A stretch of 64,000 nucleotides of DNA, from positions 310,001-374,000 of the forward strand of contig NZ_JACHWM010000002.1 of the NCBI RefSeq assembly GCF_014191355.1. Direction: 5' to 3'. A program made the translations under genes and the position numbers. Every line of letters begins with the position of its first letter. The first letter of the stretch is position 1. Origin of the DNA: Methylobacterium sp. R2-1 (GTDB lineage Bacteria; Pseudomonadota; Alphaproteobacteria; Rhizobiales; Beijerinckiaceae). A model generated the notes under the pieces. That model saw only the letters and a program-made list of their open reading frames with translations, had not been told where the DNA came from and did no database searches. This document shows, in pieces, positions 17,536 through 26,003 of this stretch.

Positions 17536-18632
17536 CATCGACCAACGGAGTCAAGGCTGCGCAGCTTCGCCAAGCCGCCGAGGATGCTTTCGCGGAGGAG
17601 ATCGCCGCCCTGCGGGACTCCGACGACCGGCCGCGCCCGCCGAACTGGCAGATGTCGCCGCAGGCCGTCGTCACCTATCTTTTGGGCGGCAAGCTCGCAT
17701 CCGGCTTCGAGGTCACGCCAAAGTATATCGGCGACCGCCGCCTGATGGAGGTCGCGGTGGCCACGCTCGCCACCGACCGGGCGCTGCTGCTGCTCGGCGT
17801 GCCGGGCACCGCCAAGAGCTGGGTCAGCGAACATCTGGCCGCCGCGATCTGCGGCACCTCGCGGCTGATCGTGCAGGGCACCGCCGGCACCAGCGAGGAA
17901 GCGATCCGCTACGGCTGGAACTACGCGCTGCTGCTGGCCAAGGGTCCGAGCCGCGAGGCGGTGGTGGCCTCGCCTATCATGCGGGCGATGAACGAGGGCC
18001 GCATCGCCCGCGTCGAGGAGCTGACCCGCATCCCCTCCGAGACGCAGGACAGCTTCATCACCGTCCTCTCGGAAAAGACTCTGCCGATCCCCGAACTGAA
18101 CGAGGAGGTGCCCGCGCAGAAGGGCTTCAACCTCATCGCCACGGCCAACAACCGCGATCGCGGCGTCAACGAGTTGTCGAGCGCGCTCAAGCGCCGCTTC
18201 AACACCGTGGTGCTGCCGCCCCCCGCCACCATCGAAGCGGAGATCGCCATCGTCGAGACCCGCGTCGCCTCGCTCGGCCGCGCCTTCGAGATCCCGGCCG
18301 AACCGCCGGGCGCCGACCAGATCCGCCGCGTCGTCACGATCTTCCGCGAGTTGCGCGAGGGCGTCACGGCCGACGGCAAGAGCAAGGTGAAGCAGCCCTC
18401 CGGCACGCTCTCGACGGCGGAGGCGATCAGCGTCGTCGGCAGCGGGCTGGCGCTCGCCGCGCATTTCGGCGACGGCCGCCTCTCGGCGCACGATCTCGTC
18501 TCGGGGATCGCGGGTGCCGTGGTGAAGGACCCGGTGCAGGACGCCATCGTCTGGCGCGAATACCTCGAAACCGTGGTGAAGGAGCGGGACGGCTGGAAGG
18601 ACTTTTACAAGGCCGCCCGCGCGAGCGCGTGA
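17532..18632 (+). CDS. MoxR-family AAA+ ATPase (YehL-like)
   Basis: A 366-residue AAA+ protein. Walker A is GVPGTAKS (89-96) and sensor 1 is LIATANNRD (about 201-209). The arginine-finger region is SALKRRFN (about 217-224). The Walker B position reads RIARVEELTR, with E162-E163 where most MoxR proteins have DE; I believe this is usual in the YehL branch. MoxR ATPases act as chaperones with VWA-domain partners, and a VWA gene ends this operon. It starts in a 4-base overlap with DUF5691. Confidence 0.9.
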   Translation: MTSTNGVKAAQLRQAAEDAFAEEIAALRDSDDRPRPPNWQMSPQAVVTYLLGGKLASGFEVTPKYIGDRRLMEVAVATLATDRALLLLGVPGTAKSWVSEHLAAAICGTSRLIVQGTAGTSEEAIRYGWNYALLLAKGPSREAVVASPIMRAMNEGRIARVEELTRIPSETQDSFITVLSEKTLPIPELNEEVPAQKGFNLIATANNRDRGVNELSSALKRRFNTVVLPPPATIEAEIAIVETRVASLGRAFEIPAEPPGADQIRRVVTIFRELREGVTADGKSKVKQPSGTLSTAEAISVVGSGLALAAHFGDGRLSAHDLVSGIAGAVVKDPVQDAIVWREYLETVVKERDGWKDFYKAARASA

Positions 18633-18639
18633 TCTCGCG

Positions 18640-20958
18640 ATGCCCGACATCCGTCTCTTCGGCATCCGCCATCACGGCCCCGGCTCCGCCCGCTCGCTCA
18701 AGGCGGCGCTCGACGCGTTCACCCCCGACTGCCTGCTGATCGAGGGCCCGCCGGATACCGACGCGCTGATCCCGCTCAGCCTCCACGAGGCGATGGCGCC
18801 CCCGGTGGCGCTCCTCGTCTACCGGCCGGACCGGCCGCGCGATTGCGCGTTCTTTCCCTTCGCGGCCTTCTCGCCGGAATGGGTCGCGATGCAACACGGG
18901 ATTGCGGCCGGCGCGACCGTCCGCTTCATCGACCTGCCGCACGCGATCCAGCTCGCCGACGGCTTTGGCGAATCGGAAGCCCCGCCTGAGGCCGCGCCGA
19001 TCGATGCGGAGCCCATCGCCGAGGCTTCATCGGAGGCCGGCCCCACTCCGGCAAAAGCCGCGATCCGACGCGATCCTCTCGGCGAACTCGCGGCGCTCGC
19101 CGGCTATCCGGATGGCGAGCGCTGGTGGGACGCGCTGGTCGAGAGCCGCGCGGGCGCCGACGGCGACGTGTTCGCCGCGATTGCCGAGGCGATGGGAGCG
19201 TTGCGCGAGGGCGCCGAGCCCGATCCGGACGAGGCTTTTCGCGAGGAGGCGCGCGAGGCGCATATGCGCAGCGCGATCCGGCGTGCGGCCAAGGAGGGGT
19301 TCGAGCGCATCGCCGTCGTCTGCGGCGCATGGCACGTGCCGGCGCTGATGCGCCACGACGCGAAGGGCCAAGCCACGGCGGATGCCGCAACTCTGAAAAA
19401 CCTGCCCAAGACCAAGGTCGCCGCCGCCTGGGCGCCCTGGTCCTACGAGCGGCTGGCCTTCGCCTCCGGCTACCGCGCCGGGGTGCTCTCGCCGGAATGG
19501 TACGATACCCTGTGGCACCACGAGGGACGGGTCGCCGCCCGATGGCTCGCCCGCGCCGCCGCGTTGCTCCGCGAAAACGACCTCGACGCCTCGCCGGCCT
19601 CGGTGATCGAGGCGGCGCGGCTCGCCGAGGCGCTGGCGGGCTTCCGCGGCCGGTCCCGGCCCTCCCTCGACGACCTCGACGAGGCCGCCCAGGCCACGCT
19701 CTGCTTCGCCGACCCGGCACCGATGGGGCTGATCCGGCGCAAGCTCGTCATCGGCGAGCGCCTCGGCGCTACCCCGCCGGACAGCCCCGGTACACCGGTG
19801 GAGGCGGATTTCGAGGCGCAGTGCAGGCGCCTGCGGCTGAAGCCCGCCGCCGCGGCGGGCGAGATCATCCTCGACCTGCGCAAGGAGACGGATCTGGCCC
19901 GCAGCCACTTCCTCAACCGGCTCAAGCTGATCGGCATCCCCTGGGGCGAGCGACGGGAGGCGCGCGGGCGCGGCACCTTCAAGGAGGGCTGGTTCCTCTC
20001 CTGGCAGCCGGAATGGGTGGTGGAGCTGGTGGCGGCGTCGGCCGAGGGCGGCACGATCGCCGAGGCTGCCGCCGGCCGGGTGCGGAGCCGTGCGCGGGAG
20101 GCGACCCGCGTCGCCGAACTCTCCGGCCTGATCGGCACCCTGCTCGACGCCGACCTTCCCGGCGCCACGGCGGAGGTGATCCAGGCCCTCAACGACCGCG
20201 CCGCGGTCTCGGCCGACGTGTTCGACCTGATGGAGGCGCTGCCCCCGCTCGCCGAACTCGCCCGCTACGGCTCCGTGCGCTCCTCCGACACCGAGCCGGT
20301 GCTCGCGGTGGTGCGCGGCCTCGTGCCCCGGGCGGCCGCCGGGCTGGTGGCCGCCTGCCAGAGCCTCGACGACGACGCGGCGGCAGCGGCCAAGGCGCGC
20401 ATCGTCGCCGTGTCGGGCGCGGTCGCGCTGATCGAGGAGCCGGAGCTGAAGGCGGTCTGGGGGGAGGCCCTGCGGGCGCTCGCCGACCAGGAGCACGTCC
20501 ACGGCCGCATCGTCGGCCGCGCCGTGCGCCTGCTGTTCGACGAGCGCGCCATCGCGGCAGGGGAGGCCGGCGAGCGCCTGCGCCTTGCCCTGTCGCGGGC
20601 CTCGGGCGCCGGACCGGCCGCCGCCTGGATCGAGGGGTTTCTGGAGGACAGCGGCGCCGTGCTGATCCACGGGCGCGAACTGCTCGCGGTGGTCGATGAC
20701 TGGCTCTGCGGCCTCGACGCGGACCTCTTCACCGAATTGCTGCCGCTGGTGCGCCGCACCTTCGCGACCCTCGCGCCGGCCGAGCGCCGGGCCGTCGGCG
20801 AGGCTTTGGCCCGGCCGGGCGGGGCCGCCCCCGGCGAGGCGGAGGCGTTGCACGGCTTCGATGCACCGCGCGCGGCAAAAGTGCTGCCGATCCTGCGCCT
20901 GCTGCTCGGCCCCGAACCCGCCAAATCCGCGGACGAAACCACCGGAGACGCCAGATGA
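18640..20958 (+). CDS. DUF5682 family protein (YehM-like)
   Basis: A 772-residue cytoplasmic protein. The N-terminal 240 residues begin RLFGIRHHGPGS (G8-x2-H11) with E35 in CLLIEGPPD, and end VVCGAWHVPAL (G229-x2-H232). Two GX2H motifs and a conserved Glu are the signature of the TraB/TIKI hydrolase superfamily, so a metal-dependent hydrolase is possible; this is my inference. The remaining 500 residues are helical and Ala-rich. It lies 7 bp after MoxR and overlaps the VWA gene by 4 bases. Its length matches E. coli YehM as I remember it. Confidence 0.82.
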   Translation: MPDIRLFGIRHHGPGSARSLKAALDAFTPDCLLIEGPPDTDALIPLSLHEAMAPPVALLVYRPDRPRDCAFFPFAAFSPEWVAMQHGIAAGATVRFIDLPHAIQLADGFGESEAPPEAAPIDAEPIAEASSEAGPTPAKAAIRRDPLGELAALAGYPDGERWWDALVESRAGADGDVFAAIAEAMGALREGAEPDPDEAFREEAREAHMRSAIRRAAKEGFERIAVVCGAWHVPALMRHDAKGQATADAATLKNLPKTKVAAAWAPWSYERLAFASGYRAGVLSPEWYDTLWHHEGRVAARWLARAAALLRENDLDASPASVIEAARLAEALAGFRGRSRPSLDDLDEAAQATLCFADPAPMGLIRRKLVIGERLGATPPDSPGTPVEADFEAQCRRLRLKPAAAAGEIILDLRKETDLARSHFLNRLKLIGIPWGERREARGRGTFKEGWFLSWQPEWVVELVAASAEGGTIAEAAAGRVRSRAREATRVAELSGLIGTLLDADLPGATAEVIQALNDRAAVSADVFDLMEALPPLAELARYGSVRSSDTEPVLAVVRGLVPRAAAGLVAACQSLDDDAAAAAKARIVAVSGAVALIEEPELKAVWGEALRALADQEHVHGRIVGRAVRLLFDERAIAAGEAGERLRLALSRASGAGPAAAWIEGFLEDSGAVLIHGRELLAVVDDWLCGLDADLFTELLPLVRRTFATLAPAERRAVGEALARPGGAAPGEAEALHGFDAPRAAKVLPILRLLLGPEPAKSADETTGDAR

Positions 20959-22121
20959 GCGAGAGCGAAGCGGAACGCCTGCGCCGCTGGCGCCTCGTGC
21001 TCGGCGGCGGGGCGGCCGAGGGCACCGGCTGCACCTTATCGGAGCGCGACCAGCGCCTCGACCGAGCAATGGGCGCCCTCTACGATTCCGACCGCAAGGG
21101 GGGTCTCGGCGCCTCTGCCCCCTCCGTGCCGCGCTGGCTCGGCGACATCCGCGACTACTTCCCGGCCTCCGTGGTGCAGGTGATGCAGCGCGACGCCTTC
21201 GAGCGGCTCGACCTCAAGCGGATGCTGACCGAGCCGGAGATGCTGGAGGCGGTCCAGCCCGACGTCTCCCTCGTCTCGACCCTGATCTCGATGCGCGGCC
21301 TGCTCGGCGGGCGCACCAAGGAAACGGCCCGCCTCGTGGTGCGCAAGGTCGTGGACGCGCTGATGAAGCGGCTGGAGGAGCCGCTGCGGCAGGCGGTGAG
21401 CGGGGCGATCGACCGCGCCAGCATCAACCGCCGCCCGCGCCACGCCGAGATCGATTGGAACCGCACCATCCGGGCGAACCTGCGCCACTATCAGGCGGAG
21501 TACCGCACCATCATCCCGGAAACCCGCCTCGGCCACGGGCGGAAAAGCCGCGGATCGCTGAAAGACGTGATCCTGTGCATCGACCAGTCCGGCTCGATGG
21601 CCAATTCCGTGGTCTATTCGAGCATCTTCGGGACGGTGATGGCCTCGCTGCCCGCGGTCTCGACCCGGCTCGTGGTGTTCGACACCGAGGTGGTCGATCT
21701 CTCCGACGCGATGGACGATCCGGTCGAGGTGCTGTTCTCGGTCCAGCTCGGCGGCGGCACCGACATCAACCGGGCGGTCGGTTACTGCGCCTCGCGCATC
21801 ACCCGGCCCGAGGACACGGTGCTCGTGCTGATCTCCGATCTCTACGAGGGCGGGGTCGAGGCCGGCCTGCTCGCCCAGGCGCAGCGCCTCGTCGGCGCCG
21901 GCGTGCAGGTGGTGGCGCTGCTGGCCCTCTCCGACGAGGGCGCGCCGGCCTACGACCGGGGACTGGCCGCGCGGCTCGCGGCCCTCGGCGTGCCCGCCTT
22001 CGCCTGCACGCCGGACCTCTTCCCCGACATGATGGCGGCGGCGATCCGCAAGCAGGATCTCAACGCCTGGGCCGCGGGCGCCGGCATCGCCGCGGTTCCG
22101 GCTGCCGCCCGCGACGGTTGA
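20955..22121 (+). CDS. VWA-domain protein (YehP-like), last gene of the MoxR-VWA operon
   Basis: A 388-residue protein with a C-terminal von Willebrand A domain. The metal-ion-dependent adhesion site is complete: D210-x-S212-x-S214 (DQSGSMANS), T269 (GGGTDINRAV) and D295 (LISDLYEGG). The N-terminal 200 residues are helical and may dock to partners. VWA proteins commonly pair with MoxR ATPases to insert metal or remodel a target. It has no signal peptide or membrane anchor, so the whole complex is probably cytoplasmic. It starts in an ATGA overlap with DUF5682. Confidence 0.9.
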   Translation: MSESEAERLRRWRLVLGGGAAEGTGCTLSERDQRLDRAMGALYDSDRKGGLGASAPSVPRWLGDIRDYFPASVVQVMQRDAFERLDLKRMLTEPEMLEAVQPDVSLVSTLISMRGLLGGRTKETARLVVRKVVDALMKRLEEPLRQAVSGAIDRASINRRPRHAEIDWNRTIRANLRHYQAEYRTIIPETRLGHGRKSRGSLKDVILCIDQSGSMANSVVYSSIFGTVMASLPAVSTRLVVFDTEVVDLSDAMDDPVEVLFSVQLGGGTDINRAVGYCASRITRPEDTVLVLISDLYEGGVEAGLLAQAQRLVGAGVQVVALLALSDEGAPAYDRGLAARLAALGVPAFACTPDLFPDMMAAAIRKQDLNAWAAGAGIAAVPAAARDG

Positions 22122-22521
22122 GCGGCCGCTCTCTCGGGGCGATCTGCAAGACTTGCGAGACCGGCGCGGTCCGCCACGAAGCCGCCCGCGCGATTCTCGG
22201 AAGCGTCCGCCGCACGGAGCACTCGGCGGCGCGCTGAGGTTTCGCCGATGGAGGCTCGCAGACCAATGATCGGCCTCTTCCCGGCCCTGTCGGAAACCAA
22301 AGGCCGGGAGGGTGAACACTGCTCTGGCAGCCTGACAGGCCGCCGCGGATGTTCAAGGTTTCAGGGCATGGCAGCCATGTAATCGCCGGGTTGTCGCTTG
22401 CCCGCACGTGCTGTAGCGGACCGCTGGGACCAATAAATTTTTGAGCGGCACGAAAATTAAAATGAAAATAGACGATAAACTGCACATTCGTTCCGCCAAT
22501 GTGCAACATAGCCCGATGCCG
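22122..22521. other. Leader region of mqo
   Basis: About 400 bases without a gene. From about 22425 to 22500 the sequence becomes strikingly AT-rich for this genome (AATAAATTTTTGAG and AAAATTAAAATGAAAATAG), which suggests the mqo promoter and an unstructured leader. I see no palindromic operator. Confidence 0.4.
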
Positions 22522-24180
22522 ATGAACCGGCGGCAAGTCCTTGGCGGCGCCTTGGCCGGCATGGCGGCGACGGCTCTGCCGGGTTCGCCCCTGCTCGCCG
22601 CGGGCGAGGTGCGGAAGGTCGACGTCCTGCTGATCGGCGGCGGCATCATGAGCGCGACGCTCGGTGTCTGGCTGCGCGAACTCGAGCCCGACTGGTCGCT
22701 GGAGATGGTCGAGCGGCTCGACGGCGTGGCGCTGGAAAGCTCCAACGGCTGGAACAACGCCGGCACCGGCCACTCGGCGCTCGCCGAACTGAACTACACG
22801 CCGGAGGATTCCAAGGGGAACGTCCAGATCAGCAAGGCCGTCGAGATCAACGAGGCCTTCCAGGTCACGCGCCAGTTCCTGGCCTGGCAAGTGCAAAAGG
22901 GCGTGCTGAAGAACCCCCGCTCCTTCATCAACTCCACACCCCACATGAGCTTCGTCTGGGGCGACGACAACATCACGTATCTGCGCAAGCGCTACGAGGC
23001 GCTGAAAGCCAGCCCGCTCTTCGCCGGGATGGAATTCTCGACCGATCCCGAGCAGCTCAAGAAGTGGGTGCCCCTGATGATGGAGGGGCGCGACCCGAAG
23101 CAGAAGGTCGCCGCCACGTGGTCGCCGCTCGGCACCGATTGCGAGTGGGGCGAGGTGACCCGCCAGTACATCGCCTCGCTGAAGAGCGGGCCGAAGTTCG
23201 ACCTGCGCCTCTCGACCGAAGTCGAGAGCTTCGAGCGCAACAAGGACGACAAGGATGGGTACACTTGGCGCGTCACGTCGAAGAACCTGAAGGACGGCAG
23301 CCGCCACACGGTCGATGCCCGGTTCGTGTTCATCGGCGCGGGCGGCGGCGCCCTGCACCTTCTGCAGGCCTCCGGCATCCCCGAGGCCGACGACTATGCC
23401 GGCTTCCCGGTCGGCGGCTCGTTCCTCGTCACTGAGAACCAGGACGTGGCCCTGCGCCACCTCGCCAAGGCCTACGGCAAAGCCTCGGTCGGCTCGCCGC
23501 CGATGTCGGTGCCGCATCTCGACACCCGCGTGCTCGACGGCAAGCGCGTGATCCTATTCGGACCGTTCGCGACCTTCTCGACCAAGTTCCTGAAGGAGGG
23601 CTCCTACTTCGACCTGCTGACCTCGACCACCACCGGCAACGTCTGGCCGATGGTGCGGGTGGGCGTGGAGCAGTACCCGCTGATCGAGTACCTCGCCGGC
23701 CAAGTCATGCTCTCCGACGAGGATCGCTATCAGGCCCTGCGCGAGTACTTCCCCGATGCGAAAAAGGACGAGTGGCGCCTCGTCCAGGCCGGCCAGCGCG
23801 TGCAGATCATCAAGCGCGACCCGGAGAAGGGCGGCGTGCTGAAGCTCGGCACCGAGGTGGTGGCGGCCAAGGACGGCAGCATCGCCGCCCTGCTCGGCGC
23901 CTCACCGGGCGCCTCGACCGCCGCGCCGATCATGCTGACCGTGCTGGAGAAGGTGTTCGCGAAGCGGGTCGCCAGCCCGGAATGGCAGGCGAAGATCCGC
24001 CAGATCGTGCCGAGCTACGGCACACGGCTGAACGACGATCCGCAGCGGGTCTACCAGGAACTCGCGTCTACCAGCGAGCACCTGCAGCTCACCCCGCCGC
24101 CGCAGATCGGCACGCCGACGCCGGCCGCGGTCCCGGCCGAGACGGGCACCGTCAAGCCGGTCCCCGACATGGCGCCTTAA
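22522..24180 (+). CDS. mqo: Malate:quinone oxidoreductase with a twin-arginine-like leader
   Basis: FAD enzyme oxidising malate to oxaloacetate and reducing quinone. The FAD motif is [16 protein letters not shown] and the family block is [18 protein letters not shown]. From ATG 22522 it has 552 residues, and the first 28 ([20 protein letters not shown], then ending LLAAG) look like a Tat signal peptide. A Pro/Thr-rich tail of about 30 residues follows the domain. Start alternatives are ATG 22516, ATG 22462 and TTG 22441; none has a good ribosome site. Most studied Mqo proteins are peripheral on the cytoplasmic face and lack a leader. Confidence 0.9.
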   Translation: MNRRQVLGGALAGMAATALPGSPLLAAGEVRKVDVLLIGGGIMSATLGVWLRELEPDWSLEMVERLDGVALESSNGWNNAGTGHSALAELNYTPEDSKGNVQISKAVEINEAFQVTRQFLAWQVQKGVLKNPRSFINSTPHMSFVWGDDNITYLRKRYEALKASPLFAGMEFSTDPEQLKKWVPLMMEGRDPKQKVAATWSPLGTDCEWGEVTRQYIASLKSGPKFDLRLSTEVESFERNKDDKDGYTWRVTSKNLKDGSRHTVDARFVFIGAGGGALHLLQASGIPEADDYAGFPVGGSFLVTENQDVALRHLAKAYGKASVGSPPMSVPHLDTRVLDGKRVILFGPFATFSTKFLKEGSYFDLLTSTTTGNVWPMVRVGVEQYPLIEYLAGQVMLSDEDRYQALREYFPDAKKDEWRLVQAGQRVQIIKRDPEKGGVLKLGTEVVAAKDGSIAALLGASPGASTAAPIMLTVLEKVFAKRVASPEWQAKIRQIVPSYGTRLNDDPQRVYQELASTSEHLQLTPPPQIGTPTPAAVPAETGTVKPVPDMAP

Positions 24181-24187
24181 GGTGATC

Positions 24188-24225
24188 GGGACCGAAGCGG
24201 AGCGTCAGGCCTCCGCTTCGGTCCC
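24188..24225. terminator. Hairpin between convergent mqo and the AI-2E permease gene
   Basis: Perfect 15-bp arms (GGGACCGAAGCGGAG / CTCCGCTTCGGTCCC) with an 8-base loop, starting 8 bp after the mqo stop and overlapping the last codons of the convergent permease gene. There is only a weak T-run on either side, so termination is likely but not certain. Confidence 0.6.
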
Positions 24226-25347
24226 TTCCTCGATGTAGAGCTCTTCCAGCAGCACCTTGATCACCGCGACCAGCGGCAGCGCGAGCGCTACGCCCCACAG
24301 GCCGAACAGCACGCCGAGCAGAAGCTGGCCAGCGAAGATCGTCGCCGCCGGCAGGTCGAGGGCGCGGCGCTGGATGAAGGGCGTGAGCCCGTAGCTCTCC
24401 GCCGTCTGCACCGCGAGATAGACGCCGACCGCCCCGAGCAATCCGTTCAGCCCCGAAGCGAGACTGCTCAGCACGATCACCACGCCCGCGATCAACGGCC
24501 CGATGGTCGGCACGAAGGCGAGCAGTCCGGCCTGGAGCCCGAGGATCAGCGCGCCGCCGATGCCGAGGAAGCTGAGGCCTGCCCAGGTCAGCACGAAGAT
24601 CGCCGCCATGGTCACGAGTTGCCCGAACAGCCAGTGCCGCAGGGTCTCGCCCGATCCGTCGAGGACGCGCGCGGCCTTCTCGCGATGGTGTGGGGGAACG
24701 AGCCGCAGCGCACCGTTGCGGTAGCTTCCCGGATCGGCGGCGATGGCGATTCCGAGGAAGACGATCACCAGCAGATTGCCGAGCGCGTTGAACAGCGCGA
24801 TCACCACGGTCGCCGCCGGACCGAGCACGCTGCCCGCATCCGACAGGAGCGAGCCCGGGCTCTTGAGGGCACCCGACGCGAACCCGGCCAGATCGCCCTG
24901 CTTCTGCTCCGGCCGGTCCTTGCCCTCGCCCTGACCGGACTCCTTGCCGCCTCCCTGACCCGCTGGGGCGGCCTGCGAGAGATCGATCTCGATGCCGCGC
25001 TCCTTCAGCCAGTCGCGCACCGTCTCCGATTGCTGGCGCACCGTGGTACCGAGGTCGCGCGCCTGGCTCGCCACGGTGGCGCCGCCGAAGGCCGAGAGCC
25101 CCAGCGCAAGGGCGGCGAGCACGAGGCAGGCGAGCGCGAGACGCCACCCGCGCCCGATCGGCAGCACGTAGCCGAGGCCCCGCGTCACGCCGTCGAGGAA
25201 GACGGCGAACAGGATGCCGGAAAAGATCAGCAGCAGCGTCGCCGAAGCGGTCCAGGCGAGCCAGAGGGCGGCGGCGAAGGACACGACCGCGATGCCCGCG
25301 GCCGCGAGGCGGCGCGCGCCCGGCGGGCTGGAAGAGGAGGCCGTCAT
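24205..25347 (-). CDS. AI-2E family transporter (PerM/YdiK-like permease)
   Basis: A 380-residue membrane protein with about eight hydrophobic segments. A paired N-terminal helix block is followed by a long polar region (about 80-160) with a Gly/Lys/Asp-rich linker near GQGGGKESGQGEGKD, then C-terminal membrane helices including ALILGLQAGLLAFVPTIGP, the family hallmark. Members export small molecules or ions; the signalling-molecule role applies to few. It lies 54 bp after moaE on the same strand. Confidence 0.88.
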   Translation of the reverse strand: MTASSSSPPGARRLAAAGIAVVSFAAALWLAWTASATLLLIFSGILFAVFLDGVTRGLGYVLPIGRGWRLALACLVLAALALGLSAFGGATVASQARDLGTTVRQQSETVRDWLKERGIEIDLSQAAPAGQGGGKESGQGEGKDRPEQKQGDLAGFASGALKSPGSLLSDAGSVLGPAATVVIALFNALGNLLVIVFLGIAIAADPGSYRNGALRLVPPHHREKAARVLDGSGETLRHWLFGQLVTMAAIFVLTWAGLSFLGIGGALILGLQAGLLAFVPTIGPLIAGVVIVLSSLASGLNGLLGAVGVYLAVQTAESYGLTPFIQRRALDLPAATIFAGQLLLGVLFGLWGVALALPLVAVIKVLLEELYIEEGTEAEA

Positions 25348-25401
25348 GAGGAGGGGGTTTCCGTTCGCGGTGTCCGGTCAGGCCGAGAGGTTGGGACGAG
25401 G

Positions 25402-25854
25402 TCAGGCCCAGGATTCGGCGGCGGCGGCATCGGCCTCCGTCGCCGCGACCCAGCCGCCGGTGGTGCCGTCGGCGAGGTGTTCGCGCTTCCAGAACGGGGC
25501 GCGGGTCTTGAGGTAATCCATCAGGAAGTCGGCCGCGGCGAAGGCCGCCTTGCGGTGGGGCGAGGCGGTGACGACGAGGACGATGCCCTCGCCCGGCCGC
25601 ACCAGCCCGTGGCGGTGGATCACCCGAAGGGCCTGGACCGGCCAGCGGGTACGCGTCTCCTCCACCACCCGAGCGATCTCGGCCTCGGCCATGCCGGGGT
25701 AATGCTCCAGCTCCAGCGCAGCGAGCCGCCCCGCCTCGTCGCGGCATAGGCCGGAGAAGGTCACCACCGCGCCCGCCCGGCCGGCCAGCTCCGCCTCGAT
25801 CCGGGCGATCTCGGCGGCGGTGTCGAAGGGCTCGGACTGGATGCTGACCGTCAT
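25402..25854 (-). CDS. moaE: Molybdopterin synthase catalytic subunit
   Basis: The 150-residue protein matches MoaE throughout: AVVTFSGLCRDE at the N-terminal fold, LELEHYPGMAE, IHRHGLVRPGE, and the C-terminal FWKREHLADG region containing the active-site lysines. It converts precursor Z to molybdopterin together with MoaD, which is not encoded in the window. Methylotrophs of this group need molybdenum cofactor for formate and other dehydrogenases. Confidence 0.93.
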   Translation of the reverse strand: MTVSIQSEPFDTAAEIARIEAELAGRAGAVVTFSGLCRDEAGRLAALELEHYPGMAEAEIARVVEETRTRWPVQALRVIHRHGLVRPGEGIVLVVTASPHRKAAFAAADFLMDYLKTRAPFWKREHLADGTTGGWVAATEADAAAAESWA

Positions 25855-26003
25855 GACCGTCTCTTCGGGAACGCGTACGCGGCGGCGACGGGTCGGGGCG
25901 AGCGTTTTCGCGCAAGCCTGTTACCCCATTTGCCCGTGGGCCTATATGGCTCAAGAATAGGACCGCGCCACCGGCGCCGTTTCGAAGAACAGCGAGCCGC
26001 GAC

